From: Paracentrotus lividus
Taxonomy: Eukaryota > Echinodermata > Echinoidea > Camarodonta > Echinidae
Direction: 5' to 3'
DNA length: 64,000 nucleotides
NCBI GenBank assembly: GCA_940671915.1
Contig: CALNVZ010003434.1
Coordinates: 16,889,907-16,953,906, forward strand
The position numbers and the translations under genes were made by a program. A model generated the notes under the pieces. That model was not told the origin of the DNA. It did not search any database and saw only the letters and a program-made list of their open reading frames with translations. Shown here piece after piece: positions 34,508-45,312 of the stretch (position 1 is the stretch's first letter; every line of letters starts with the position of its first letter).

Positions 34508-34940
34508 CAGTCTGTGTAAAAAAAAAATGGTACAGTCGGAAAAAAATATTTAGGTGTGAAATATTTTCAAATAATGTGTGTATGTGGTACCAAAGTAAAG
34601 CCAAAAGATTTTCCTTGCTAATGGGCTTTGTTCTGTATAATTTTGCTTTCGTAAAACAAAAGTTATGCTAAATTTTGTGCGACGAGGAACTAATCGAAAC
34701 TGAGCACTTCATGGCCATTATGCGAAACCTATAAACAAAGGCATGGGACGGCGTGCGAAAAATGGATTTTTTTTATTATAGATATTTCAAAAATTACAAC
34801 ACCAAATGTGACGAAAAAGATTGCAGGTGAAAGTCTGATCTTCCTGCTTTATGAAAATACCAAACAATAGCAGGCTGTGATTAATCTTCATACTATAAAA
34901 AATTGCTTTCCACTTGTACCATTTTATTTGACACAGACTG
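34508..34940. mobile_element. TA-flanked MITE, CAGTCTGTGT ends (Tc1/mariner type)
   Basis: TA at both sides (34506-34507 and 34941-34942). Ends CAGTCTGTGTAAAAAA and CAGTCTGTGTCAAATA in opposite orientation, both running into ATGGTACA. 433 bp, no coding frame. Confidence 0.8.
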
Positions 34941-35446
34941 TAGTAATGGGTTTATTAATAACTTATCTGTATTATTAGCGCACAACAATTATGCGCAATA
35001 TTGAATCTATCACTACGTATGACTTTAAATTTTCTTTATTTTTTATCATTTTATCAAATGCATAACATACGGGTTTTAATCAAAATAGAAAATACATGTG
35101 TACATAATGCAATAAGTATTACAATCATGAACAAGTGTAAATAAATAAGAAGTTTATGAAAAGCTGAACAAAAATGTACATTCCTTTAAACTTTTGACAT
35201 AAACTGAAAATTATGTACAAGATACAAACATAACATTGTCCGAAAGATCATTACCATAAGAAACAGGAAATACTTATTTCAGAATGTCCTCGTAAAAGAG
35301 AACGAACACAACAGAAAGATATTATTTGCGCTTAATCATTTGAACATGATCTCATGAAAGAAGTTACTCGACAAGGCATTTTTGGCTTTTACTTTTGGTT
35401 AATATCCTTTTCTCGTTAATTTTATTGTTTGGGGTCACCAAAAAAA

Positions 35447-35448
35447 AA

Positions 35449-35487
<39 letters not shown>

Positions 35488-35488
35488 C
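35447..35488. repeat. AT microsatellite
   Basis: ATATATAT tract. Confidence 0.95.
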
Positions 35489-36574
35489 TTAGTAACTCAA
35501 TGTAAAATTTAGATGGAATTAATTGAAATTCCCCCTATTAATATTATACATTTAAAGTATTTGTAATAAAGAATATAAATACGTAATATCTTTAGGGACA
35601 TTAGTGTAACATAAACATGATAAAGAAAACAAACTGCATTAAGTTTTAGTGTCGGGTATTAAAACGTTGTCATTTCTCCCACATACAAAAAAAAATACAA
35701 AAGATAAATGTTAAGCCTTTTCTGATACTAAACAATTTCTGCAGACAAGAAAATTTAAGTCCTATTCAAATGTAATAGGACTTAAATTTAGTTTAGTAAC
35801 CTTTTCAATCGTTAGGCCTATTTATCTTACTGAATAACCATACCACAACACATTATGTATGCCTACTTCTAATGATTCCCATTTTTGTAATCGTCAAAAC
35901 CATTCTTCCCTCTCTCTCTCTCAAATATTTTCGTATCAATATGATCTGGGTTCTTTACCTTAAGCCTCATCCTTTTTCCTTATATCTATCTTTTCTCCGG
36001 AGCTTCTTTGGAACAAAGTTCTTTTCGGTTCATATCCGTACTTATATCCTCGTTCAAAGTTTCACCATTCCTCGTTTTTCGTCCAATATAATTCTGGACT
36101 TGTTTGCAGCAATCTAACATTTGTCAGTTATTTTACAAAGTACTGATTTTGTAATACAGCATTCATGATATTCCATCTTTTAAAATTCTTAAAATATATA
36201 CATCGTTAAATGAACGCAAAACATAATTAAATATTAACATAAACTGCTGAACTGCAAATTTCACCAGTCGTGTTTGACGTGGTAGACTTTGAATATACTA
36301 AAAAGTAATCTTTTAATTCGGAAATTCTGGTAAATGCAATGATTTGAATTTAGCATTTTAGAGAAATTTAACTTCAAGGTGGCTTTCCAAAGAAAACAAA
36401 TTACCTAAACATGAAAGTAATACTTCAAGCTAAGTTGTGGACTAGCAACGAAATGAACACAATATACGGAAGACAATTAAATGAAAACATATATATGACC
36501 TCCAATCAATCTCCTCCCTCCCCCCTCCCCCCACAAAAAAAAAAATCCTGATTCTCAAAAACTACACCATGTGC

Positions 36575-36580
36575 TTTATT
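36575..36580 (-). terminator. Candidate polyadenylation signal of the MT-MMP
   Basis: AATAAA on the minus strand about 95 bases after the MMP stop codon. Confidence 0.5.
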
Positions 36581-36671
36581 TCAACCATGCAGCGTCGTAA
36601 TTAAAAGTTTGCCCTCATTATTTGACTATAACTTCTACAATAACTATTCCATCTGTTCATAATTAACCAAG

Positions 36672-36964
36672 CTATATTACGTAAAATAAAATTACTGATA
36701 GGAACGATATAAATACACATAGATTTGAATTTGGAGACGACGTGATCGTACTACTGCTGTCTACCATCATCATCGTCCCCATCATTGTCGCATCAGCCCG
36801 TAGTTGACCTGGTCCTTCTTGAGGCTCGATCTTCGCATCCTCCTCCTTACAACCCATCCAGTCTACGCCGAAGTTGCGGGGGAAACCCAGGTCGACCTGG
36901 CCCTGAGACTCGTCGAACTGCCAATACCGACGATTACGTATAAAATACGTATTCCACGAGTATC
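36672..36964 (-). CDS. MT-MMP last exon: hemopexin blade 4 and GPI-like tail
   Basis: Acceptor TTCATCAG|GATACT; stop TAG at 36672-36674. [14 protein letters not shown] and [12 protein letters not shown] close the hemopexin domain. About 45 polar residues with a Met/Asp/Ser-rich run follow, then [15 protein letters not shown] directly before the stop. A hydrophobic end without a basic cytoplasmic segment is typical of a GPI-attachment signal. Confidence 0.93.
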
Positions 36965-39900
36965 CTGATGAATATGAAAAGAGAATTTGTGTCGATAAAT
37001 TTTTAAAATCTGAACAGCATTATGACATTATTATGTTGAGAGGTGTTTCCAACATTGTCCAATGGGTGACTTTACAATAGACCAGTTTACTATTTTTATT
37101 ATTTATCCATGTTTCTTTCCTGGTGACATAGTAACAAGGTATTCAAACAACCTGAAATACAAGAATGAACCACAATACATGGAATATGTCAGGTAAGCCT
37201 CTGGCAAGCTTTTAGGTTGTCAAGAACAACGTTTGTTAAAAAAGTATGCATGTCAGTTGCGGAGGCGTTGCGGAGGCGTCGTGGCGCGTCTCCTCGACAG
37301 GCACAACTAATTACAACTAGAGAGATAAACAATGTCTATCAATCATGTCCTCGATTTCTTCAGACAAGCAGGTCTTCCACAAGTCGCGGGACGTCTCCTT
37401 GATCTCCAGAAGTCTTGGAGACATCTCCTCAGTTTTTGGCAAAATTTAGTCTCCACAGAAACTATACGGGGATATCACGGGGACTTTCTTGAGACTGGAA
37501 AAAAAAAAATCTACAAAAAAATTCTTGAACATGTTTAAATTTCCTGCGACTACCTGGATCCATAAGGGCCTGTCCCACAGAAGGCGATCGTTGTGGCGAC
37601 AACCTACGAACTACCTTTTAGTACCCATCACCACCATGCGCAGGTCCAATCGCCTATAAAATCGTGATTTATCGCGTCTGTCGCCAACAAATACGTAGCA
37701 AATTGTTTTATGCCGCTGGTTTCTCAACAAGTTAAACAATATATCCGGCGTCAGTTTGGTTGACGTCAATGACCGTAGCCTGTCTTCTCTTGTCGCGACA
37801 AGGTGCTATCGTAGATTGTCGCCAGATAGAACTTGTTTAGCACAGCGGAACGGCGGCCAGTTGTAGGTTGTCGCGCTCCAGCGTACGTTGCACTTATCGC
37901 TGAACCTAACAGCCAGTGAAATTGAAGCCGCTACGGCCTTTGTCGCCACCAACATTCACCAAAATCAGGACCGGCCTCCCATTCAGATACTGTACAATCG
38001 CCGCAAATTTTTGAAATTTTCAAAAATCACTCACGACCCAAATTATGATGCGCGACTGAGAGGACTATCACGAACCTAAAGGCGACAGGCTGCCATCAGG
38101 TAGAAAACACTCGATCGCCTGTGTCAGTCCCAAGGATCGCTACAGTGCGCAAGTTCATATTTTGGCTGATTTTAAGCTTCGACAAGAGAAGTCGAGCCGC
38201 GAGATGCGCGGAGGTCGAGGCTATTGTATTATCGGATACCAGGTATTGTTAGCCCATTGTTTGCGTGGAAGCAAGTCGTTGTCGTAGCCTATCGTAGACA
38301 GAGTCGTAGATACGCATATGATCTTCGGTCACCTACGATTCTGACACGATTCTGGCAGGTTCTAACATGCATAGGTTGTCGCCACAACGATCGCCTTCTG
38401 TGGGACAGGCCCTTTAAGATTCGTCTAAATACTAGCAGATTGGCGAGTCGTGAACCAGTCGTGCATAGCACTTATCGAGTCTCTGAGGCGCCATGGAGAA
38501 ATTAATCATGCTCTATTTTTTCAGCCAACGTTTACAAAAACGCAAAAATGACGCATACATTTGTGATTTTAGCCTGTTCAGCCCCCCCCCCCCCCCCCCC
38601 TTTCGGTTCAGCCCCTCACTTTCAAAAACGCTCCGCGGCCCCTGAAAATTGTTTACCATCAGTCCCGGAGACGTCGCGCGACTGCGATGACTGATTAGTT
38701 TCTGAGATTCAGATGAAAAAATAAAAATAAAATAGAAAGTAGCTTCGACATCTCTTAAAGTCTAATTTGTCTCCGAAAGGTCTTCGCGATGGCAAGGCGA
38801 CGTCTCGCGATCTAAAGACCTTCCGGAGATGTCGCAGCGACTTTTTTTTCTTCTTTTTTTTAAAAATCTGGCCGGGTCTTTACGACTTATCAGTCGTTGC
38901 AGTCGCGTTGACGTCTCCGAAAGTGAAATTGGCCCTTTTATATCATAATAACGTTGTAAAATTATTTTCATTATCGTTCAAAATTCTATCAAGGTCAGCA
39001 ATGGCACCCCTTTATTTTCTCATCACAATACTTGGGAAAGTACTAAAAAACATTCGAAAACATGTGCCAAAGATATACGAAGAGCGATATAAGGTCTGGC
39101 ATGACGGATAAAATATGTAGATTACAAATTCATATATTTTCATACGTGAAATCTATCAGCGTTCGCTAGAGAAAATTTTTCCAAGGCATATTAAACTCCA
39201 ATCAACTGTTTATCCATTATTTTGTTAAGGAAGCCATGAGAGAGTGATGAGACTATTCTATACTTTTTGAAAACCTAACCAGAAAAGTATATATCAATAG
39301 CAACAAGTTCAACAACAACCAAAAGTTGAAATAATTACATTTACCTTCAAAACACAGTTGAATTCACGAGATTACCCTTTTATGGAACCATACATTCCTG
39401 TACTAAACTTTGCTTTGTACTGGAAGTGTATAGTCAGGGGGTATAGCTCAGTGGTAGAGCGCTCGCTTTGCATGCGAGAGGCCTCGGGTTCGATCCCCGA
39501 TACCTCCATACCTAGTTTTAATCTATTTATTTATTCATTACATTTTTTTTTAAATGAAAAGTGGCTTTAGTAATGTTATATCAATTATAATGATTCTTAC
39601 TGCCTTGATAGTACTTTGAACATTAGACGTGTGTCAGCAAATGTATTTTTAATTCAAATTGGTAGACCCCTATTAATTAGAAGTTCGTCAGAAGTATTTA
39701 ATTTAAAAAAACCGGCACTACCGTTCTTTATTATCTTACCATCATAATGTCTAAATACTGCATCAATATTGATTGGAACTCCCAGCCAATTATCCTTTAT
39801 CGGTTTCGGATATCCTTTATCCATTTTGATATCAAACTCATCAAACCGCCAATACAATTCTCCTTTGAAGAAATACGTTTTGCCGGTTTGTCCCCAGGGC

Positions 39901-42900
39901 AGAGCTCCGTCGATATCCGCGGGTAATCCAAGCTCATGTAGCGGACGCGGATAACCGGGGTCCATGTCCACACCTTCATATACCCAGTAATGTGAACCTT
40001 AAGAAAATTGAATAAGAAAATGCATTTCATGTTTCAATATATTTGGATTGCAATAAAAATGCACTATATCTGTTGTAAAATATAGCTTATTTATTAATAA
40101 ACTAAGCTGGATTTAGAATATTACATACAATAACTATACACTCTAAAAACTGAAGTGCTGTTTTTAGCTCTTCAAGGGCTGAAATCAGCACTTTTTAAGT
40201 GCTTACATAGTGACTGCACTCAAAGTGCTGTTTTAGCACTTTCACGTGAGCTGAACTTTCAGCAAAAATGGGCAAAAACGGCGTGACTCCGTTGGGATTC
40301 GAACCTGGGTACCCTGCATGAGAAGCGCTGACGAGCACGTTAGACCAATTCACATCTCACGGTTGCTAGCAGATCATATTGTTGCATGATGAACTTTCTT
40401 CAAATTTGCCATAATCATCTACTATGCTGTCATAATTAAAGCCAGTTAGCGAGATCTCCGTTGGTCTATTGGTAACGTCAGTGGTACTCTTCCATGTCTA
40501 GGTGAACCCGGTTCGAATCCCATACCGACCATGAACATTTTTTGTTGATAAATTAGCACTTGGGTAAGTGCTAAATCAGCACCTTCAAGTGCAGTCACTA
40601 TACGAGCACCCTTAAATTAGCACTTCAGTTTTTAGAGTGTATATACTACCATATCCGTTGCAATCATATTTCTATCACCAAGATACAACAGACTGTATGA
40701 TAAAATGAATTTTGGATTGAAACACAAATTGGTCTACAATCTCGCAAAGGGGTCTGCAACATGCAAACTTAGCTTTTTATTATAGACCCCACGTCCGTTA
40801 TTCAAAGTTCACGCGGCATTATTTATCTTTGATATATTTATATTCTTTATCTTATTTCATCTCAAAAATGTTTTGTAACGTTGTAAGTATGATTATGAGT
40901 GCGAAAAGTGCAAACTTGACTTTCATTGAAGCAAATAACTTCCAATTAATGTGGGAAAGCATTCCCCATTCGCTGTGGAACAATAATTGTGTGTTGTTTC
41001 CCCCCGCTAAGATCTTTAGACCTCTTAGGTCAAGAATTTACCTTTTAGAAAAACTATTTTGCCATCATGTCTCTCATAGGCTGCGTCGATTTTTGGCGGG
41101 AGACCATGCCAGAACTGACCCATCTCGACGGGATAGCCTTCCAATGGTTTACCCTGTTCTCGCATCCTCCAAAAATTACGACCCTGCATGAAAAAGGGAG
41201 AAAATCATTCTCATTATGCACGAAATTTGAAATATTATCTACATATTTTTAAATATCTGCGGCGTTATACATGACCTGTGCCTTGTGGCATAAAAAAATT
41301 ACGATCAATGGCAAATCGATAGTAGCCAATCAGAAAGCTTGTGGCATAAACTTCTTGCAGGAACTTCTCACTGTGGACCAATCAGAATGGTTGTTTCAAA
41401 TTTGCAATATTGATAATAAGTTTTTACGTTACAGGGCACTGGGCCATTTACGTATTGCTTATAGTATACTAGTTGCAGATATATGGATAGGAAACGTGTA
41501 GAAAACAAAACATAATTGGACATTGTGTAGAAGTGGAATAATTGGAAAGGGTTTCTAAACTGCAAGTTCATATTTTCATATGCTCTTAATGCATTTCTCT
41601 TACTAAGAATAAGGCGGGCTAATTAATGAATTTCTATCTTATGGTAATATATTTTCATCTCGTGTTTACCTTGAAAAGAAAGAGTTCGCTTCTAATAAAG
41701 GCCACAGCATTGAAGCTCTTACTACACCTCTCTTCCTCCGGATCAATCGGGCTAGGTTGAGGGGGTAGGGGTATGTATCCATCACCCGGTCGAGGGTTTG
41801 CGTTTATACCTACAGAAAATTAGGAGTCAAATCGTCTCATTATATTATACCTTCTGATCTCGCAAAAAAAGAGTAAATTTTAATATCGTTGTTGTTATGG
41901 TGCTTTACATCTCCAGGTCGTGTGACGTTAATTTGTAGCACTAAAAACCTGGGTTCTATTCTTTTAGAAATTATGTGGGAAAAATCCAAAATGCATACTG
42001 AAAATTACTTCAAAATGCATAACAAAACAGTATAATTTTTTTTTCTTTTCTTTTTCTATAGCACCCGCATTTATACATTTATTTTAAGGAGACGAATTAT
42101 GATTGCATACAATCATGTATATATCAAGCACATGTGACTATATTCAACTGTAACAGGGAAAACCTGATCGCCTTTTCCTTGGCATAAGCCCTATTATAAT
42201 TTGGAACAGTTACAACGATCATTGCGCTCGATGTCTACATTTCTCATCAGTCCTCTTATTCAATAAAAGTTTTATCAAAACCAGTTTTTTTTTCCATAAG
42301 CGACAATACCAAATCATGATTTCTTGTCATTCTTTTATTAACATTATTCATTTTTTATCATCCCTTTTACTCTGTTGCCTAGCAATAATCCATCCTCACC
42401 ATAAATGGACTGTATTCCATGAAGATCATCGTAACCAAGACTAAACTTTAGACCTAACCGACATTGCCGAATCTCAATTTTTTTTGTCAGTCGTTCTATT
42501 TTTAATTTTTTTTTTCATCTCATTATCGTGTTGCCTAGCAACTGTCAATATCCTCACCATAAATGGACTGTATCCCATGAAGATCATTATAACCTAGACT
42601 AAACTTTATCGAAATTTAGAAACACCAAGGTGGATGTATTAGCGCTATATAAAATGTAACTATTATTATTATATCATAACCGGCATTGCCGAATCACCAT
42701 TTATCGTCATTGTTTCTTTTGTTTATTCATCATTTTTATTATTATTCATTTTTCATCATTTCTCTGTTGCCTAGCAACAATCCATTCTCACCATAAATGG
42801 ATTGTATACCATGAAGATCATCATAACCAAGACTAAACTCTGGATCGTAGGCCACATAGAAGGGCGCCATCAACGCGTGAATGTCAGAAGAGTGTCCCAG

Positions 42901-43813
42901 TCCAAGACTGTGCCCGAATTCATGCGCTGCAACCATGAAGAGGTCCGTCTTGTCATCTGAGAAGAATTTCAAAATAATGAAACTAATATAGAAATTAAAA
43001 TCAAATTATACATCAAAATTTTACTCTACTGATTGAAGTGATTTGATAAGCACTACAAAAACTAAAGAAATCACCCATGTCATGAATGTGGGTACCCTTT
43101 GTTTATCATTGATAAAATACAAAGCCATTAAAATTTTTAAAAGCACAAATTTAAAGGCAAATTTTCTGCGAACCCCTACTTTTCTTTTAAAGCCTCTGGT
43201 CTCAAGTGCCCCCTCTATAGAAAAAGTGCCCCTTTTCCATCGTGACCCCCACTTTCAAATTCCTTCCGCCGCCTCTGCTTCTATACTTATACAATGTGAA
43301 ATATATCAAACTCCTTGTCTTTATTCTTAGTGCCATTTGATAATTACTTTTTTTTTTTTTTAATCTAAACTTCAAATTCAAGTACCATCAGAGAGGAAAA
43401 CGCTGAATATCTCGCTCTCATCGAAATGGGCATCACCACCGATGCCTGTCCCGGGGAAGTAGGCGTGAGCGAGCGTCCCTCCCAGGCCATCGAACGCCAC
43501 ACCGTCTCCATGGTCGTATTCAGAGAACTGTATATGGATGTCAGCTGGGACATCATCGAAGACGCGACGGAATGTCAGGGGTGTGACGTCACTCCATACT
43601 TTGAAAGCGCGCTCGAAGGAATCGACCACTTCCGCTTCCGTTAGGTCAGGAGTGAAGTTTAAAATTCTGGAAGGTAATGAAAAAAAAATGGTTAATTTGT
43701 AAAATATGTGAATGGAATATCTTTTGATCTAGTTTTGATTGAGTTATTAAAAACTAACGGTCTCAATAAATTTTCTTTATAATTAATAATGATATAGGCC
43801 CAAGGCCTATCAT

Positions 43814-43876
<63 letters not shown>

Positions 43877-44001
43877 ATAATAACAAAAAGGGGAGCGAAA
43901 TGTACGCCGAGTTAGTTTTTCTAGACCGACGTGTGATTTGAACGTAGTATTTTCTTTATAAAATATTGTTATAGCGAGCAGTATGATGGAGAAAAGGAAA
44001 T

Positions 44002-44032
<31 letters not shown>

Positions 44033-44514
44033 TCCAAAGCTCAAAAAAAAGGTATGGCGAACTTAATATAAGCAAGAGTAATATCGAGCACACAACATGA
44101 TTACCCCCAAAAAATATTTTAAAAAAAATAATAATAAAAAAAAAAAAACACTTTTACATCCGTTTCCACAAACTTTTTTCTTCTCAAATTGGTTTTGTTT
44201 TGTTTAATATGTGCATTTTCACATATTTTAATTTTTTAGTACCTGTAAGTAATATCTAGATGATCCCATTTATCCCCCGAATCAGAAAATCTCCTGAACC
44301 GGGTTTGACCCGGATCCCTTTGAGGTATAACATCGGGTATCCCGCACCGCGGATATGACATTAACCGGCTCGTCTCACTATCCATTTGACCGGTTTCTGG
44401 TAACCGGTAAAATTGTTGAAAGGTTCGGATAGCTGAGTGGTAATCTTCTAACCGTCGTATAGTACTGGCTTGTGGGTTGTCATTTCCTAGATAACCATAT
44501 CTACGTAGATAGGC
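36672..44514 (-). CDS. Membrane-type matrix metalloproteinase, 5' exon(s) missing
   Basis: A zinc endopeptidase predicted to be furin-activated and cell-surface bound, acting on extracellular matrix. Exons: 44243-44514, 43386-43666, 42792-42956, 41670-41809, 41042-41183, 39740-39997, 36672-36964. They sum to 1551 bases with perfectly matching phases (516 residues plus stop). Order: propeptide with cysteine switch PRCGIPD; RFRR furin-type site; catalytic domain with structural-zinc histidines ([15 protein letters not shown]), [11 protein letters not shown] and Met-turn ALMAP; proline-rich hinge; four hemopexin blades from CSKSF to the closing Cys of WMGC; Ser/Thr spacer; 17-residue hydrophobic tail ending at the stop. 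That tail has no cytoplasmic part, which fits GPI anchoring. The signal-peptide exon was not found in 44515-64000 and may lie in the gap at 47272. Confidence 0.95.
37566..38412. mobile_element. 847-bp DNA transposon with 39-bp perfect terminal inverted repeats
   Basis: GGGCCTGTCCCACAGAAGGC and the following bases to CGACAACCTA at the left are repeated exactly, inverted, at 38374-38412. Internal CGACAACCTACG-like motifs recur. No transposase; target duplication not certain. It lies in the last MMP intron. Confidence 0.85.
38516..38644. mobile_element. Truncated copy of the CAGGGGC MITE at 49171
   Basis: Shares TTTTTTCAGCCAAC, ACATTTGTGATTTT, GCCTGTTCAGCCCCC and the CTCCGCGGCCCCTG end with 49171-49342; the left end is missing. 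Confidence 0.75.
39437..39508 (+). tRNA. tRNA-Ala (TGC)
   Basis: 72 bases fold as a full cloverleaf: acceptor GGGGGTA with TACCTCC, D-arm GCTCAGTGGTAGAGC, anticodon stem CTCGC/GCGAG around loop TTTGCAT (anticodon TGC), T-arm TCGGG-TTCGATC-CCCGA, discriminator A, no intron. A and B boxes are both good, so it looks functional. It lies antisense in an MMP intron. Confidence 0.97.
39740..39997 (-). CDS. MT-MMP exon: hemopexin blades 2 and 3
   Basis: Acceptor TCTTAAG|GTTCAC, donor TATGATG|GTAAGA, 258 bp. [51 protein letters not shown] and [12 protein letters not shown]. Confidence 0.95.
40139..40639. mobile_element. TA-flanked element carrying two opposed tRNA-like sequences
   Basis: Ends CACTCTAAAAACTGAAGTGC and its reverse complement, flanked by TA (40137-40138 and 40640-40641). 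Inside, a minus-strand tRNA-like stretch (about 40283-40360, B box GGTTCGAATCC) and a plus-strand one (about 40461-40532, B box GGTTCGAATCC, partly pairing GTTGGT/ACCGAC acceptor ends) point toward the two ends. Many AGTGCT/AGCACT repeats line the arms. It lies between MMP exons. Confidence 0.8.
41042..41183 (-). CDS. MT-MMP exon: hemopexin blade 1 to 2
   Basis: Acceptor CATGCAG|GGTCGT, donor CTAAAAG|GTAAAT, 142 bp. [40 protein letters not shown]: the F(W)R...GYP...LPxxIDAAY blade signature. Confidence 0.95.
41670..41809 (-). CDS. MT-MMP exon: hinge and start of hemopexin domain
   Basis: Acceptor TTCTGTAG|GTATAA, donor TTCAAG|GTAAAC, 140 bp. A proline-rich hinge ([15 protein letters not shown]), then [19 protein letters not shown] with the first hemopexin cysteine. 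Confidence 0.95.
42371..42612 (-). repeat. Two tandem copies of the 3' end of the MT-MMP zinc exon plus donor
   Basis: Copies at 42371-42449 and about 42538-42610 match the functional 42763-42842. Both still encode FSLGY(D/N)[10 protein letters not shown] and keep a GTGAGG donor, and share the GTTGCCTAGCAA intron flank. No acceptor is evident for either. Confidence 0.9.
42612..42672 (+). mobile_element. SINE 3'-tail fragment
   Basis: TTAGAAACACCAAGGTGGAT, GCGCTATATAAA and a TATTATT tail; the same tail as the element at 4450-4786. It sits between two of the exon-end copies. Confidence 0.6.
42792..42956 (-). CDS. MT-MMP exon: [11 protein letters not shown] catalytic zinc site
   Basis: Acceptor TTCTCAG|ATGACA, donor ATTTATG|GTGAGA, 165 bp. 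[16 protein letters not shown] gives three zinc His ligands and the catalytic Glu; ALMAP is the Met-turn; [15 protein letters not shown] closes the domain. Two extra copies of this 3' end lie downstream. Confidence 0.97.
43386..43666 (-). CDS. MT-MMP exon: catalytic domain, structural zinc and calcium sites
   Basis: Acceptor CTTCCAG|AATTTT, donor CTGATG|GTACTT, 281 bp. [19 protein letters not shown] and [20 protein letters not shown], then [12 protein letters not shown], the standard metzincin MMP order. Confidence 0.95.
43817..43874. repeat. Poly-A tract
   Basis: Nearly 60 consecutive A in an MMP intron; an AG microsatellite follows at 44003-44030. Confidence 0.98.
44243..44514 (-). CDS. 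MT-MMP exon: propeptide, cysteine switch, furin site
   Basis: Acceptor AATTGCAG|GCCTAT, donor TTACAG|GTACTA, 272 bp. [27 protein letters not shown], then PRCGIPD and [20 protein letters not shown]. The RFRR fits the furin consensus R-X-(R/K)-R just ahead of the mature N-terminus. Confidence 0.95.
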
Positions 44515-45179
44515 CTGCAATTATGGGAAAAAGAATAGATCGAAGACATGTTGATTAACACAAATTTTACTAATATTATATATTTTTATATAACATAGGA
44601 CCCGATAATACCATAAGAGTGAAATTTTTATTTTGAATTGTAAACAAGAATAATTCGAAAATCAACTACTAAACCTTGATATCATTCGACCATTAATAAA
44701 TAGGCCAATACTGTGATTAACAACTAGTTAAAATAGTCTGTCTTTCCCATTATTTTGTTTCTTTATGAGGCGCGGCGATTGTATGAACAATGTTTGCAGG
44801 GCAGGTGGGGGGGGGCAGAATAGTTGTGTTTGGTTTATCATGTTTATGTTGTACTTTGACTTTTTATGGCCAATCATGGGACACTTCTAATTTCCCTCAT
44901 GAATTACGCACTTCCATTTAGCAAGCTATTAATAATGATCATTCCCCTCGGTTAATTAACTATGGTTTCAGTCTCCCTCATTCGTGTAATTTATGACATA
45001 TTAAGGGGTCGTCTGTGAAGCGCTTGATGATTTTCAGTGGTTTCTGAGGTCAAAAAGATCGGATGCGATCGAGCCTTTACACACTCACCATGCTTTTAAA
45101 GTTCTACTCAAATTGCGTTTTTTGAAGCAGTGAGATTCGAAATAAGAGTGCATTTCATTCTATTTTATGCATTAAACGT

Positions 45180-45312
45180 CAGTGGCGGATCCAGTCCGCC
45201 ACTATAATTTGAAATACACTTATTGAATGTAATGTTAAAAGCGGAGATTTTCGGTGGTGCCCCCTATCAGACCTGCCCCCCCCCCATGCTGAAACCCTAG
45301 AACCGCCACTTA
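45180..45312. mobile_element. Short hAT-type MITE, CAGTGGCGGATCCAG end
   Basis: CAGTGGCGGATCCAG at the left, CCGCCACT at the right. One of a family also at 51822-51974, 55437-55591 and 63915-64000. Confidence 0.65.

Noticed and set aside
40461-40532. Functional tRNA gene
   Set aside because: B box is good but acceptor pairing is incomplete and no sensible anticodon loop forms; kept only as tRNA-like sequence in a transposon.
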